From: Candidatus Krumholzibacteriota bacterium
GTDB taxonomy: Bacteria > Krumholzibacteriota > Krumholzibacteriia > LZORAL124-64-63
NCBI GenBank assembly: GCA_022711765.1
Contig: JAKLEB010000002.1
Location: forward strand, 310,001-374,000
Length of the DNA stretch: 64,000 nt
Direction of reading: 5' to 3'
Positions 34,357 to 43,531 of this stretch are shown one piece after another. The notes beneath the pieces were generated by a model. It made no database searches, was not told the origin of the DNA, and worked only from the letters and a program-made list of their open reading frames with translations. Made by a program: the position numbers and the translations under genes. Numbering within the stretch: position 1 is the first letter of the stretch; each line of letters begins with the position of its first letter.

Positions 34357-35574
34357 TCACTCCGGTTGAGTCGCGCCCGCGTCGGTCCGTGCCTTGTTCT
34401 CCTCGATCGCGCCGGGCGGCGCCGCGGCGGGGACGAACTCCGTCGCCTGGACCGCAGTGCCGGGGCGCCGCAGCGCGAGGAGGCCCTCGACGATCACCCG
34501 GTCCCCGGGAGCGAGCCCGCCGGTCACGAGCCACTTGTCGCCGATGGCGCGGTCCACGGCGAGCTGCCGCATCTGGGCCAGACCTTCGCCGTCCACGATC
34601 CAGGCGTACGGATCGCCCCGCGCGGTCCTGGCCACGCCTTGCTGGGGGACGAGGATCGCATTGGGATCGACACCCTCGGTGACCACGCCGCGGACGAACA
34701 TGTCGGGCAGCAGTTCGGTATCCGGATTGGGGAAGATCGCTCGCAGCACGACCGAGCCCGTGGTCGGGTCCACCGTGACGTCGCGGGACAGCAGGGTGCC
34801 CGCCAGGTGGTACTCCGAGCCGTCCTCCTCGAACAGCCGCGTGTTGGCCGTGTCCGTGTGATCCCGCTGCAGGCTCCCCGCGGCCAGCCGGCGGTTCAGG
34901 CGCGCCATCTCGGCGGTGGACTGGGGCAGGTCGACGTAGATGGGGTCGAGCTGCTGGATCGTCGCGAGGTGGAGGGGCTGGTACGCCGTCACCACCGCGC
35001 CCTCGGTCACGTTGGAGCGTCCGATCCGACCCGAGATGGGCGCCCGGACCTCCGTGTAGCCCAGGTTGATGCGCGCGTTCCGCACCTGCGCCGTCCAGGA
35101 CGCGACCTCGGCTTCGGCCTGCTTCAGGCCCGCCACCGCGTCGTCGTAATCCTGCTCGCTGACCGCGCGATCCGGCAGCAGCTCCTCGAAGCGGGCCTTC
35201 CGCAGCCGCATCGTCGCGAGCGTGGCCTCCGCCCGGGCCAGGGCCGCCTGGGCGATCTCGAGCGCCGCCTGGTATGGCGCGGGGTCGATCTGGTAGAGCG
35301 GTTGACCCGCCCTGACGTCCGACCCCTCGTCGAAGAGCCGCTTCAGGATGATGCCGTTGACCTGTGGCCTGATCTCGGCGACGCGATAGGGAGCGGTGCG
35401 ACCGGCCAGCTCCGTGGTCAGGGTCACGCTCTCGGTCGTGACCGTCACGACGGACACCACCGGGGGCGGGGGCGCGACCGGCGGTTCGTCGCGGCCGCAG
35501 CCGGCAAGCAGCGGGAAGCCAGCCAGAGCGGCAATCGACAGCGCCCTCGCCGCAGCTCTTGCGATCGTTGCCAT
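34357..35574 (-). CDS. RND periplasmic adaptor lipoprotein (AcrA/MexA-like)
   Basis: 405 residues from ATG 35574, which has AAAGGA seven bases upstream; ATG 35580 is too close to that site. Lipobox LLAGC, Pro-rich linker, first lipoyl half RVAEIRPQVNGIILKRLFDEG, coiled-coil hairpin (~120-180), second half NLGYTEVRAPISGRIGRSNV, beta-barrel VDPTTGSVVLRAIFPNPD. AcrA/MexA subgroup features. First structural gene after the TetR regulator, from which it is separated by 71 bases. Confidence 0.95.
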   Translation of the reverse strand: MATIARAAARALSIAALAGFPLLAGCGRDEPPVAPPPPVVSVVTVTTESVTLTTELAGRTAPYRVAEIRPQVNGIILKRLFDEGSDVRAGQPLYQIDPAPYQAALEIAQAALARAEATLATMRLRKARFEELLPDRAVSEQDYDDAVAGLKQAEAEVASWTAQVRNARINLGYTEVRAPISGRIGRSNVTEGAVVTAYQPLHLATIQQLDPIYVDLPQSTAEMARLNRRLAAGSLQRDHTDTANTRLFEEDGSEYHLAGTLLSRDVTVDPTTGSVVLRAIFPNPDTELLPDMFVRGVVTEGVDPNAILVPQQGVARTARGDPYAWIVDGEGLAQMRQLAVDRAIGDKWLVTGGLAPGDRVIVEGLLALRRPGTAVQATEFVPAAAPPGAIEENKARTDAGATQPE

Positions 35575-35645
35575 GACCATGTCCTTTCTGTGTGCGCAGT
35601 GCTCCGGCCGGCGTTCCGGTCCAGGCGGCGTGGCAGGCGTTCGTT

Positions 35646-36284
35646 TCATTGTCGTGTCCCCGTCGCGCCGTCCGGCGCGGGCCGCTTCGCATTCGCAGTC
35701 AGGGGTTCCAGGAAGAGGCGATCGACGACGGCAGGGATGGCCGCGAAGTGCTCGGGGACCCTGCGCGCGTCCGTCAACGACACCAGGCTGCTCGCGATGC
35801 CGTACAGCGCCGCGGCGAGCTGGCGGGGATCTTCGCCGGCGATCTCGCCGGCTTCGATGGCGAGCCGGAAGAGTTCCGCATCCTCGCGTTCCGCGCGTTC
35901 GCGGAAGGTCGGCTGAGCCATGCTCGAGACGAGGTCCGTCGTGGTGACGATCGCCACCAGCTGCGGATGCTCGCAGAGATGGCTGCAGAGCACCTGGAGT
36001 AAGCGGCGCAGGCGGGCGAGCGGGCTCAGCCCGGGCTCGGACCGGACCGCCCGGCGCAGGCCGTCGATGGTCTCGACCTGGCTGGCGATGACCGCGTCCA
36101 GGAGCTCCCGCTTGCCATCCGCGTGCCGATAGAGGTGGCCGACGGAGCAGCCGGCGTGCCTGGCGACCATCGCCATCGTCGTCTGCGCGTAGCCGCGCGA
36201 CAGGAACAGGTCCGTCGCGGCGCCGACGATGTCGCGGTGGCGACACCGGCGCAGTTGGGAGTGGCTGGATGCGCGAGTCGGCAT
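35646..36284 (-). CDS. TetR-family regulator of the second RND operon
   Basis: 212 residues from ATG 36284 with GAGG seven bases upstream; the longer start at 36341 would fall inside the candidate promoter spacer, so I reject it. N-terminal HTH: IVGAATDLFLSRGYAQTTMA, HAGCSVGHLYRHADGKRELL. C-terminal ligand domain is divergent as usual. Same strand and directly upstream of adaptor, permease and channel, the standard AcrR-like arrangement; it probably represses this operon and itself through the palindrome at 36317. Confidence 0.9.
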   Translation of the reverse strand: MPTRASSHSQLRRCRHRDIVGAATDLFLSRGYAQTTMAMVARHAGCSVGHLYRHADGKRELLDAVIASQVETIDGLRRAVRSEPGLSPLARLRRLLQVLCSHLCEHPQLVAIVTTTDLVSSMAQPTFRERAEREDAELFRLAIEAGEIAGEDPRQLAAALYGIASSLVSLTDARRVPEHFAAIPAVVDRLFLEPLTANAKRPAPDGATGTRQ

Positions 36285-36316
36285 GTGGACGCCTCGGGAG
36301 TCCCCGGACCAGATCG

Positions 36317-36330
36317 TGAACGGCGGTTCA
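36317..36330. promoter_or_regulatory. Candidate TetR operator
   Basis: TGAAC-GGCG-GTTCA, a perfect 5-bp inverted repeat immediately downstream of the predicted -10 box, over the expected transcription start of the TetR-RND operon. Short for a TetR site, so moderate confidence. Confidence 0.4.
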
Positions 36331-36359
36331 TAAATAGTCATTCACAGCGGGAAACACAA
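36331..36359 (-). promoter_or_regulatory. Promoter of the TetR-RND operon
   Basis: On the minus strand TTGTGT (36359-36354), 17-nt spacer, TATTTA (36336-36331), in an AT-rich 36300-36434 gap. Places the start near 36324, about 40 bases before the TetR ATG at 36284. Confidence 0.5.
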
Positions 36360-36434
36360 ATTCATTTTTCGCTGAGCCAACGCGAGGCGAGCGCGCGACA
36401 ACGGTGCCGACCGATATAATTCGTTGCTGGATAT

Positions 36435-37040
36435 CTAGATACGGATGTGGTCGATCAGCAGCCGGAACACGAGATCCGGCAACTGGTCGAACGGATGCTC
36501 GCCGGGTCGAGCCGCCATCTCGCGAAACAGCGCGACCGATGCGCCCATGATCGCGGCCGCCAGGAGTTCGGGGTCGACCGCGGCGATCTCGCCCTCGGCC
36601 TGCGCCCTGGCGAGCATCTCGACGAGGTCCGCGAAGTGCTGCCGCTTGGCCGCGGCGACCTCCGGCGCCTCGGCGACGAGGTCCTGGTGGAAGATGCGCA
36701 TGAAGTCGCGCTGCCGGTTGAAGTGAGCCGCGTTCTCGCGCAGGACCAGCCGCAGCTCCTCGAGCGGGGTCAGGCCCTGCGATCGCGCGGCGGCGGTGAA
36801 TCCGGCGATCGCCGCGAGCTGGTCGCGCACCATCTCCCGGTACATCTCGTCCTTGCCGGCGAAGTGCTTGTAGAGATAGCCCACGGAGAACCCGCACCGG
36901 TCCGCGATCAACTGCATCGTCGTCTGGTGATAGCCGTTCGTGGCGAACAGCGACAGGGCGGCGGCGAGGATGTCACGACGGAGGTCGGCCGGTTCGCGGT
37001 CGCGCCGGGGGGTGGGTGGCACCGAGCCGTTCAAGTCCAT
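36435..37040 (-). CDS. TetR-family transcriptional regulator
   Basis: 201 residues from ATG 37040 (MDLNGSVPPTPRRDREPAD); an ORF extension upstream is Arg-rich and lacks a ribosome site. HTH in ILAAALSLFATNGYHQTTMQ and RCGFSVGYLYKHFAGKDEMY. The rest is the divergent ligand-binding domain. Tandem with another TetR gene on the same strand and divergent from an MFS transporter 145 bases away, which is the likelier target. Confidence 0.9.
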   Translation of the reverse strand: MDLNGSVPPTPRRDREPADLRRDILAAALSLFATNGYHQTTMQLIADRCGFSVGYLYKHFAGKDEMYREMVRDQLAAIAGFTAAARSQGLTPLEELRLVLRENAAHFNRQRDFMRIFHQDLVAEAPEVAAAKRQHFADLVEMLARAQAEGEIAAVDPELLAAAIMGASVALFREMAARPGEHPFDQLPDLVFRLLIDHIRI

Positions 37041-37185
37041 GGCGGCAAGGTAGCCGAGTCGCCGTCCGCCGCCAATCGCCCGACTCGCGGCGCGGCGCCG
37101 CGTCGCGCGGTCCCGACTCGCCGCAGCCACGAGCCGGGACGATCCCGCCTGGCCCGCCGAGGATCCGCGCGCGATACTTGCCCCC
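37041..37185. other. Divergent intergenic region (TetR / MFS)
   Basis: 145 GC-rich bases between divergent starts. I see no convincing promoter boxes or palindrome long enough to call an operator. Confidence 0.3.
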
Positions 37186-38568
37186 ATGACGACCGACCTC
37201 GAACGCATCACCACCCGGCGCTACCTGCAAGCCATGGTCTTCCAGGGCATCTGGACCGCCGGGCTCTACCTGTTCCCCTTCGTGCTCGCGAAGTCGCTCG
37301 GTGCGCCCGGCTGGCTGATCACCGTGACCGTGATCATGGAGACGACCGGGTTGATGCTGGCGCTCTACTGGGGTCAGCTGATGGCCGCGGGGGGGAGGCG
37401 GCGCTGGCTGGTGTGGGGCGGCCTCGGCGGCCGCGCCGTCCTGATCGCGACGCCCCTCGTGCAGACGGCGGGGCAATTCTCGCTCCTGCTCGCGGTGGTG
37501 TACTTCTTCAGCGCGGTCATCTATCCGGCGCAGAACGGGATCCTGCAGGCCAACCTGTCGCCCGAGCGGCGCGGGGCCGTCTACGGCCGGGGGGCGCTCG
37601 TGCAGTTCCTCACGGCCGCCGCGGCGAGCCTCGCGGTCGGCGGTTTCCTCGAGCGCGATCCGGATCTCTTCCGGTGGGTCTACCCGGTCCTGGGAGTCCT
37701 CGGCTTCGGCTACCCGCTCATGCTGTCGCGCGTACCCCGGCCTGCGGGCGACCTCGCCTACGATCCGGACCGCGTCTTCGTCGTGCCGCGGCTGCCGCTG
37801 GGACCGGTCCGCTGGCGGCGGCTCGCCGGCGCGCTCGCGACGCCGTTCCGCGAGGCTGCCGCGACGTTCCGCGTCGACCGCGCCTTCTTCCGATTCGAGA
37901 CCAACTTCACGATCTACGGCGTCGCGATCATGATGCTCAGCCCGGTGGTCCCGCTGTACTTCGCGAACGAGCTGCACCTCGGCTACCGCGAGATCGCCAA
38001 CTCGCGCGTCCTGATCGCCTCGCTCGGCGTGGCGGTCCTCGGACCTTTCGCGGGCGTCCTCATGGACCGCATCCATCCGGCGCGCCTGTGCGCCTGGTCG
38101 TTCGCCTGGATCGCGTTGTTCCCGCTCACGCTCGCGTTCCTGCCCCGGCTGTTGCCGGCGTCGCCGGCCGCCGCCGCCTACACCGCGTTCGCGATCTACT
38201 CGATCGGCATGGCCGGAATCAACGTGACCTGGAACGTGGGGTCGATCGCCTTCGCGCCGCCGGGACAGGGCGGCTATTACCAGGGCATCCACGTCGCGAT
38301 GGTCGGCCTGCGCGGCCTCGCCGGCCCCTTGATCGGCTTCGGCATGCTGCGGCTGTTCGGCTACCGCGAGGTCTTCGTGCTGTCGGCCCTGTGCTTCGCG
38401 GCCTCGGCGGCGGGGTCGGTGCTGCTGGCCCGTCGGCTCGGCCGTTCCGGGGCGCCCGGACCGGTCGCTGCGGCCGTGGTCGAGGCGGATGGTCGCCGTC
38501 CCGCCAGCGACGCGCGCGCGAGGCCCGCTCGACCAGACGCTACGAGTGTGGACAAGCCCGTTTCCTGA
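37186..38568 (+). CDS. MFS transporter
   Basis: 460 residues with about 12 hydrophobic segments; the first is AMVFQGIWTAGLYLFPFVLA. Loop motifs between TM2-3 (QLMAAGGRRRWLVWGG) and TM8-9 (GVLMDRIHPARLCAW) resemble the MFS motif A positions. N- and C-terminal ends are basic/cytoplasmic. Substrate unknown; divergently transcribed from a TetR gene, so an inducible efflux role is plausible. The last ~35 residues are Ala/Arg-rich and probably disordered. Confidence 0.82.
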   Translation: MTTDLERITTRRYLQAMVFQGIWTAGLYLFPFVLAKSLGAPGWLITVTVIMETTGLMLALYWGQLMAAGGRRRWLVWGGLGGRAVLIATPLVQTAGQFSLLLAVVYFFSAVIYPAQNGILQANLSPERRGAVYGRGALVQFLTAAAASLAVGGFLERDPDLFRWVYPVLGVLGFGYPLMLSRVPRPAGDLAYDPDRVFVVPRLPLGPVRWRRLAGALATPFREAAATFRVDRAFFRFETNFTIYGVAIMMLSPVVPLYFANELHLGYREIANSRVLIASLGVAVLGPFAGVLMDRIHPARLCAWSFAWIALFPLTLAFLPRLLPASPAAAAYTAFAIYSIGMAGINVTWNVGSIAFAPPGQGGYYQGIHVAMVGLRGLAGPLIGFGMLRLFGYREVFVLSALCFAASAAGSVLLARRLGRSGAPGPVAAAVVEADGRRPASDARARPARPDATSVDKPVS

Positions 38569-38577
38569 TGGCATATT
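38549..38577 (+). promoter_or_regulatory. Candidate tpiA promoter
   Basis: TGGACA (5/6 to consensus), 17-nt spacer, CATATT (4/6), straddling the MFS stop codon. Start near 38584, 45 bases before the tpiA ATG. Confidence 0.45.
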
Positions 38578-38628
38578 CTCGCGGTCCGCCGCCGCCTGCA
38601 GCGATGGAACCGAGCGAGGAGCCGTCCC

Positions 38629-39396
38629 ATGCGCCGATACCTGGTCGCCGGCAACTGGAAGCTGAACCTGGGACCCGCCGCGGGAGCGAACCTGGCCGCC
38701 GCCCTGCAGGCCAGGCTCGCCGGGCGCGCGCTGAAGGGCGACGTGCTCGTGTGCCCGCCGTACGTGACGATTCCCGCCGTTGCCGCCTTCGCGCAGGGAG
38801 CGCCGCTTTTGGTCGGCGCGCAGGACTGCTCGGACCAGGACCAGGGGGCGTATACCGGCCAGGTGTCGGCCGCCATGCTCAAGGAGGCGGGCTGCACGCA
38901 CGTGATCGTCGCGCACAGCGAGCGCCGGCAGTACCAGCGGGAGACCGACGCGCTGTTCGTGGCCAAGATCGACCGTGTCCACGCGGCGGGGCTCACCGCG
39001 ATCTTCTGCTACGGCGAGCTGCTCGCGGAGCGCAGGGCGGGACGGGCGGAGGACGTGGTCGAGGCGCAGCTCCGCGGTGTGCTGCCGCGGCTCGCGCACG
39101 CCGACCGCGGCAACCTGGTCCTCGCGTACGAGCCTGTCTGGGCGATCGGCACCGGCGAGACGGCGACGCCCGAGATCGCCCAGCAGATGCACCGGACGAG
39201 CCGCGCGATCGTCGCCGACCTCCTGGGCGCCGAGACGGCGCGGCAGCTGCGGATCCTCTACGGCGGCAGCTGCAAGGCGGCCAACGCCGCCGAGCTCTTC
39301 GCGCTGCCCGACGTCGACGGGGGGCTCATCGGCGGCGCCAGCCTGAAGGTCGACGACTTCGCGGGCATCATCGATGCCGCCGAACGGGTCAAGTGA
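38629..39396 (+). CDS. tpiA: Triosephosphate isomerase
   Basis: 255 residues, GAGGAG upstream. All catalytic elements present: Lys11 in AGNWKLNLG, His96 in VIVAHSERRQYQ, Glu168 in LAYEPVWAIGTGETATP (with flexible loop 6), and phosphate-site LYGGSCKAANA and GLIGGASLK. Interconverts dihydroxyacetone phosphate and glyceraldehyde-3-phosphate in glycolysis/gluconeogenesis. The usual CIGE motif reads CYGE. Not clustered with gapA/pgk here. Confidence 0.97.
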   Translation: MRRYLVAGNWKLNLGPAAGANLAAALQARLAGRALKGDVLVCPPYVTIPAVAAFAQGAPLLVGAQDCSDQDQGAYTGQVSAAMLKEAGCTHVIVAHSERRQYQRETDALFVAKIDRVHAAGLTAIFCYGELLAERRAGRAEDVVEAQLRGVLPRLAHADRGNLVLAYEPVWAIGTGETATPEIAQQMHRTSRAIVADLLGAETARQLRILYGGSCKAANAAELFALPDVDGGLIGGASLKVDDFAGIIDAAERVK

Positions 39397-39417
39397 CGCC
39401 GGACCACGGGAGCGACC

Positions 39418-42042
39418 ATGCGCCTCAGCTCTTGCCTCGTAGCGGCCATCGCGGTCATCGCGCTCGCCGCGGGCGGATTCGCGGCCGATTCCCCGCCGGC
39501 CCGGCGGCTGGCGCCGGTCTATCACGACCTGCCGGCCGGCGTCGAGATCCTCCGCCTCGACAACGGTCTCGAGGTCGTCCTGCTGCCGAACCCGGCCCAG
39601 CCCATGGTCGGGATCTACTGTCAGGTCAAGGTCGGCTCGGCGTGGGAGGATTTCGCCACCAGCGGCATGACCCACATGCTCGAGCATCTGCTGTTCAACG
39701 GCACCGAGAAGTACACCCAGGAGCAGCTCTACGAGACCGCCGACCTCGCGGGCGCCTATAACAACGCCCACACCACGGATTTCTACACCGATTTCATGAT
39801 GGTGCTGCCTGCGGAGCGCCTCGAGACCGGGCTCGACCTGCAGTCGCAGATGCTCCTGCACTCGGTCATCCCGCCCGAGGCCTTCGCGAAGGAGCAGGGC
39901 ATCGTGCTCGGCGAGCTGGTCCAGGGCCGCGACCGCGACGACCCCTTCGCCGAGCAGGCCGTGCGCCAGGCGCTCTACGGCGGCTCGAGCCTCGAGCTGC
40001 CGGCCCTCGGCACGACCGCGACGATCGCGGCGATGCAGCGCGACGACGTGCACGCGTTCTACCGGCGCTGGTACGTCCCCAACAACATGGTCCTGACCCT
40101 TGCCGGACGCTTCGATCGCGACCAGGCGCTCGCGCTCGTCCAGCGCTTCTGGGGCGAGGCGCCGCCGCGGTCGCTGCCGCGGGCGGACCTCCGTCCCGCG
40201 GCGCCGATCGAGAGCACGGTCACCTTCGTGAGGAAGGGCGGCGCTCAGCGGAAGCTGGCGCTCGGCTTCGCGGCGCCCGATTACCGGTCGATCGACCACG
40301 TGGCGTTCCGGGTCGCGACCGAGCTGCTCGCCGCGCCGTCGACGGGGATCCTGGCGCGCGCGTTCGCGGAGCTGCCCGAGGCGAGCCGACCCGCTGCGGA
40401 TGCCTGGTCGCAGGGCGCGCCGGGTTTCGCCCGCGTCGTGCTCGAGTTCGATCTGCCGGCCGCCGCGGACCCCGGCCCGCTCTACGGTCTCGTGCAGGAC
40501 GCGATCGCCGCGACCCTCGAGGCCGGCGTGAGCCGCGAAGACCTGGCCGAGGTCGTCGCCATGGCGCGCACGGGCGTCCTGAAGGAACGCGAGCAGCTGC
40601 GCATGACCGGGATCCATATCGCCGAGCCGCTGGTGCTCGGCGGTCCCGACTACCTCGTCGGCTACCCCCAGCGGCTCGCGGCCGTCACGCCCGCGGACGT
40701 GGAGCGCGTGCTGCGAACGTGGCTCGTGGACCGTCCGTGCGTCGCGGTCCTGATCGAGCCGGCGATCACGGACGGCGACGCGCCGGCAACGTCCGCGGCC
40801 TCGACGGCCGCCGCGATCGAACGCGCCGTCCTGCCGGGCGGCGCGGTCCTCGTCAGCGAGACGACCGCCGCGAGCGACCTCATGGCGATCCACCTCACGG
40901 TGCGCGATCGCGCGCTCCTGGATCAGCGATACGGTCGGCCGGGGGCGCTGAACCTCGTGCACCGATTGCTTCCCTACGGGGCCGGCGGCTGCGACGAGGA
41001 CTGCCTCGCGCGCCGGCTGCGGCGTCTGGGCGCCGAGATCAAGCTGGTTGACGATCCGCGGTTTCCGATGGACGACTACTATACCAACGGCCGGTTCAGC
41101 TTCATCCGCGTCGAGTGTCCCGCCACGAGCGGCGCCGAGGTCCTCGCCCTCGTCGTGGACCTGATCCAGCGCGCGACGTTCGACGCCGCCGCGTTCGCTC
41201 AGGAGCGCGCGGCCATGCAGGACCTGCTCGGGCGGCGCGAGAGCACGGCGACCTGGCAGGCGCAACGGCTCCTCGCCCAGGGACTCTACCGGGACCATCC
41301 GCTGGCGGCCCCCGCCGAGGGAACCACGGAATCGCTCGCCGCGATCAGCCTGGACGAGCTGCGCGAGCTCTACCGCCGGGCGTTCCTGCCGGCGAATCTC
41401 GTCCTCGCCGTCGTCTCGCCGTTCACGGTCGCCGAGCTGCGGGCCATGATCCCCGCCATCGACGCGGGCGCCGAACCGCCGGCCGCGCCGCCGCCTTCGC
41501 CTCCGGTGACGGAAGCTCCGGACAGCCTCGCGGCGCACGTCGGCGGCCCGATGGGCGCGGTTCGGCTGGGCGCCATCCGCGCGCTCCCGCCGGTGGACGC
41601 CCCGGCGCTCGACCTGCTCGTGGCCGTCCTCGCGGACCACCTGGTGATGGATCTGCGCGAGACGCGCGGGCTCAGCTACAGCGCGGGCGCGGCGATCGAC
41701 ATCGCCGGCGAGCGCGCCGTGTTCACCGCCTGGCTCAATCCGCCGGTCGAGCGCCTGGCCGAAGGCGAGGCGGCGCTGGCCGAAGCGCTGCGCGCGTTCG
41801 ACCCCGCGTCGGTCTCCCAGGCGGAGCTGGACGCCGCGCGCAGCGCGCGCCAGGGTCGCCTGCTCATGCGGCGGCTCGATTCCATCAGCCGCGCCTACTA
41901 CCTGGCGATGTCCGAACTCGGCGGCGACGTGACCGCGTACCTGCGCGAGACGGCGGCGTACGACGCGGTGACGCTGGCCGACCTCCAGCGGGTCGGCGAA
42001 TTCTTTCGCGAACTGCCCCTGGTGACCGTGGTGGTTGACTGA
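39418..42042 (+). CDS. Secreted M16 zinc metallopeptidase (pitrilysin/PqqL-like)
   Basis: 874 residues; signal peptide ends near GGFAAD. The inverted zinc motif HxxEH is His86-Met-Leu-Glu89-His90 in GMTHMLEHLLFNGTEKY, with distal Glu166 in GIVLGELVQGRDRDDP. The C-terminal half repeats the M16 fold (YLVGYPQRLAAVTPADVERV ... LRETRGLSYSAGAAIDIAG) without the motif, the normal inactive clamshell partner. Acts in the periplasm or outside on peptides. Begins 21 bases after tpiA and ends three bases before the MBOAT gene. Confidence 0.93.
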   Translation: MRLSSCLVAAIAVIALAAGGFAADSPPARRLAPVYHDLPAGVEILRLDNGLEVVLLPNPAQPMVGIYCQVKVGSAWEDFATSGMTHMLEHLLFNGTEKYTQEQLYETADLAGAYNNAHTTDFYTDFMMVLPAERLETGLDLQSQMLLHSVIPPEAFAKEQGIVLGELVQGRDRDDPFAEQAVRQALYGGSSLELPALGTTATIAAMQRDDVHAFYRRWYVPNNMVLTLAGRFDRDQALALVQRFWGEAPPRSLPRADLRPAAPIESTVTFVRKGGAQRKLALGFAAPDYRSIDHVAFRVATELLAAPSTGILARAFAELPEASRPAADAWSQGAPGFARVVLEFDLPAAADPGPLYGLVQDAIAATLEAGVSREDLAEVVAMARTGVLKEREQLRMTGIHIAEPLVLGGPDYLVGYPQRLAAVTPADVERVLRTWLVDRPCVAVLIEPAITDGDAPATSAASTAAAIERAVLPGGAVLVSETTAASDLMAIHLTVRDRALLDQRYGRPGALNLVHRLLPYGAGGCDEDCLARRLRRLGAEIKLVDDPRFPMDDYYTNGRFSFIRVECPATSGAEVLALVVDLIQRATFDAAAFAQERAAMQDLLGRRESTATWQAQRLLAQGLYRDHPLAAPAEGTTESLAAISLDELRELYRRAFLPANLVLAVVSPFTVAELRAMIPAIDAGAEPPAAPPPSPPVTEAPDSLAAHVGGPMGAVRLGAIRALPPVDAPALDLLVAVLADHLVMDLRETRGLSYSAGAAIDIAGERAVFTAWLNPPVERLAEGEAALAEALRAFDPASVSQAELDAARSARQGRLLMRRLDSISRAYYLAMSELGGDVTAYLRETAAYDAVTLADLQRVGEFFRELPLVTVVVD

Positions 42043-42045
42043 GCC

Positions 42046-43521
42046 ATGCTCTTCAATTCCTTCGTATTCTTCGCGTTCCTGGCGATCGTTCTCGCCGGCT
42101 ACGCCGCGATGCGCGGACCGCGGTTGCGGGCCGCGTGGCTTCTGGCCGCGAGCTACGCCTTCTACGCATACTGGGACTGGCGCTTCTGCTTCCTGCTCGC
42201 TGCCTTGACCCTCGTCGACTTCTCGGTGGGCCGCGCGCTGGCGGTCGCGGCGTCGCCGCAGCGGCGCCGGTTGCTGCTCGGCGTGAGCCTCGTCGCGAAC
42301 CTGGGCGCGCTCGCGTTCTTCAAGTACTTCAACTTCTTCCTCGACGGCGCCCAGGCGGTGGCGGCGGCGGCGGGCGTACGGCTCGACGTCGCGCACCTGA
42401 GCGTCATCCTGCCGCTCGGCATCTCGTTCGTGACCTTCCGCGACCTGACCTACACGGTCGACGTCTATCGCCGGCGTCTGGAGCCCACGCGCTCGCTCCT
42501 GGATTACGCCCTGTTCGTCTCGTTCTTCCCGACGCTGGTCGCCGGCCCCATCGAGCGCGCCGGGCGCCTGCTGCCGCAGCTCGCGGCCTTGCGGTCGCCG
42601 ACCCGCGGCGAGATCGGCGAAGGCCTGGTCCTGATCTCCCTGGGGTACTTCAAGAAGGTGCTCATCGGCGACGCCGCCGGCCGGATCGTCGACGCCGTCT
42701 TCGGCCAGCCCGAGCTCTACCGGTCGCCCGAGCTGCTGGCCGCCGCGATCCTGTTCGCGGTCCAGATCTACGCCGACTTCAACGGCTACAGCGACATCGC
42801 CCGCGGCATCGGCAAGCTGTTCGGCGTGCACCTCATGCAGAACTTCGAGCAGCCGTACCTGTCGCGGTCGTTCAGCGAGTTCTGGCGGCGCTGGCACATC
42901 TCGCTGTCGACCTGGATCTGGGACTACGTCTTCAATCCCTTGGTGTCCGCCTGCCTGCGCCGGCTCGGGCGGTGGCGGCTGCCGACGGTCCAGCGCGAGA
43001 TGCAGATCGCGTACCCGGCGGCGGCGATGGTCACGATGCTCCTGTGCGGGCTCTGGCACGGCGCGGGGGTCACGTTCCTGGTCTGGGGCGGGCTGCACGG
43101 GCTGTGCCTGTCGTTCGAGCGCCTGGTCGTCTACCGCGGCAAGGCGATCCCGCTGAAGCCGCGGCTGCGCGGGCCGGGCAGCGTCGTCGGGCTCGTCGCG
43201 GGACTGCTGACGACCCAGCTCCTGGTCGCATTCGCGTGGCTCTTCTTCCGAGCCGAGAGCCTGGACCAGGTCTCGTATTTCCTGGCCCAGTTCGCGAGCT
43301 GGCGAGGCAGCGAGCTCACCGGGCGATTCGCCGTCATCACCGCGAGCTTCCTCGCGATGACGCTCCTGCTGGACGCGCTCGAGTACGCGACGGGCAGCCA
43401 CGCCTGGCTGCTGAAGCTGCGGCCGGCGGCCGCGGCGGGAATCTGCACGGCGGCCATGGCGGTGGTCGTGCTCTACCTGGCCACGGTCGATCCCATGCCG
43501 TTCGTCTACTTCCAGTTCTAG
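42046..43521 (+). CDS. MBOAT-family membrane O-acyltransferase (AlgI/DltB-like)
   Basis: 491 residues, ~11 TM segments. Family motifs: LPLGISFVTFRDLTYTVDVYR, SFFPTLVAGPIERAGRLLPQL, NFEQPYLSRSFSEFWRRWHISLSTW, and catalytic His in LLCGLWHGAGVTFLVWGGLHGL. AlgI-type enzymes pass acyl (often acetyl) groups across the membrane for transfer onto glycans. The two SGNH-like genes directly downstream are the expected periplasmic partners. Confidence 0.95.
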   Translation: MLFNSFVFFAFLAIVLAGYAAMRGPRLRAAWLLAASYAFYAYWDWRFCFLLAALTLVDFSVGRALAVAASPQRRRLLLGVSLVANLGALAFFKYFNFFLDGAQAVAAAAGVRLDVAHLSVILPLGISFVTFRDLTYTVDVYRRRLEPTRSLLDYALFVSFFPTLVAGPIERAGRLLPQLAALRSPTRGEIGEGLVLISLGYFKKVLIGDAAGRIVDAVFGQPELYRSPELLAAAILFAVQIYADFNGYSDIARGIGKLFGVHLMQNFEQPYLSRSFSEFWRRWHISLSTWIWDYVFNPLVSACLRRLGRWRLPTVQREMQIAYPAAAMVTMLLCGLWHGAGVTFLVWGGLHGLCLSFERLVVYRGKAIPLKPRLRGPGSVVGLVAGLLTTQLLVAFAWLFFRAESLDQVSYFLAQFASWRGSELTGRFAVITASFLAMTLLLDALEYATGSHAWLLKLRPAAAAGICTAAMAVVVLYLATVDPMPFVYFQF

Positions 43522-43531
43522 GGGGCCCCGG

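Noticed and set aside
38549..38558. TGTGGACAAG, a DnaA-box-like 9-mer
   Set aside because: Single copy inside the MFS 3' end (codes for VDKP), and the TGGACA is better explained as the tpiA -35 box.
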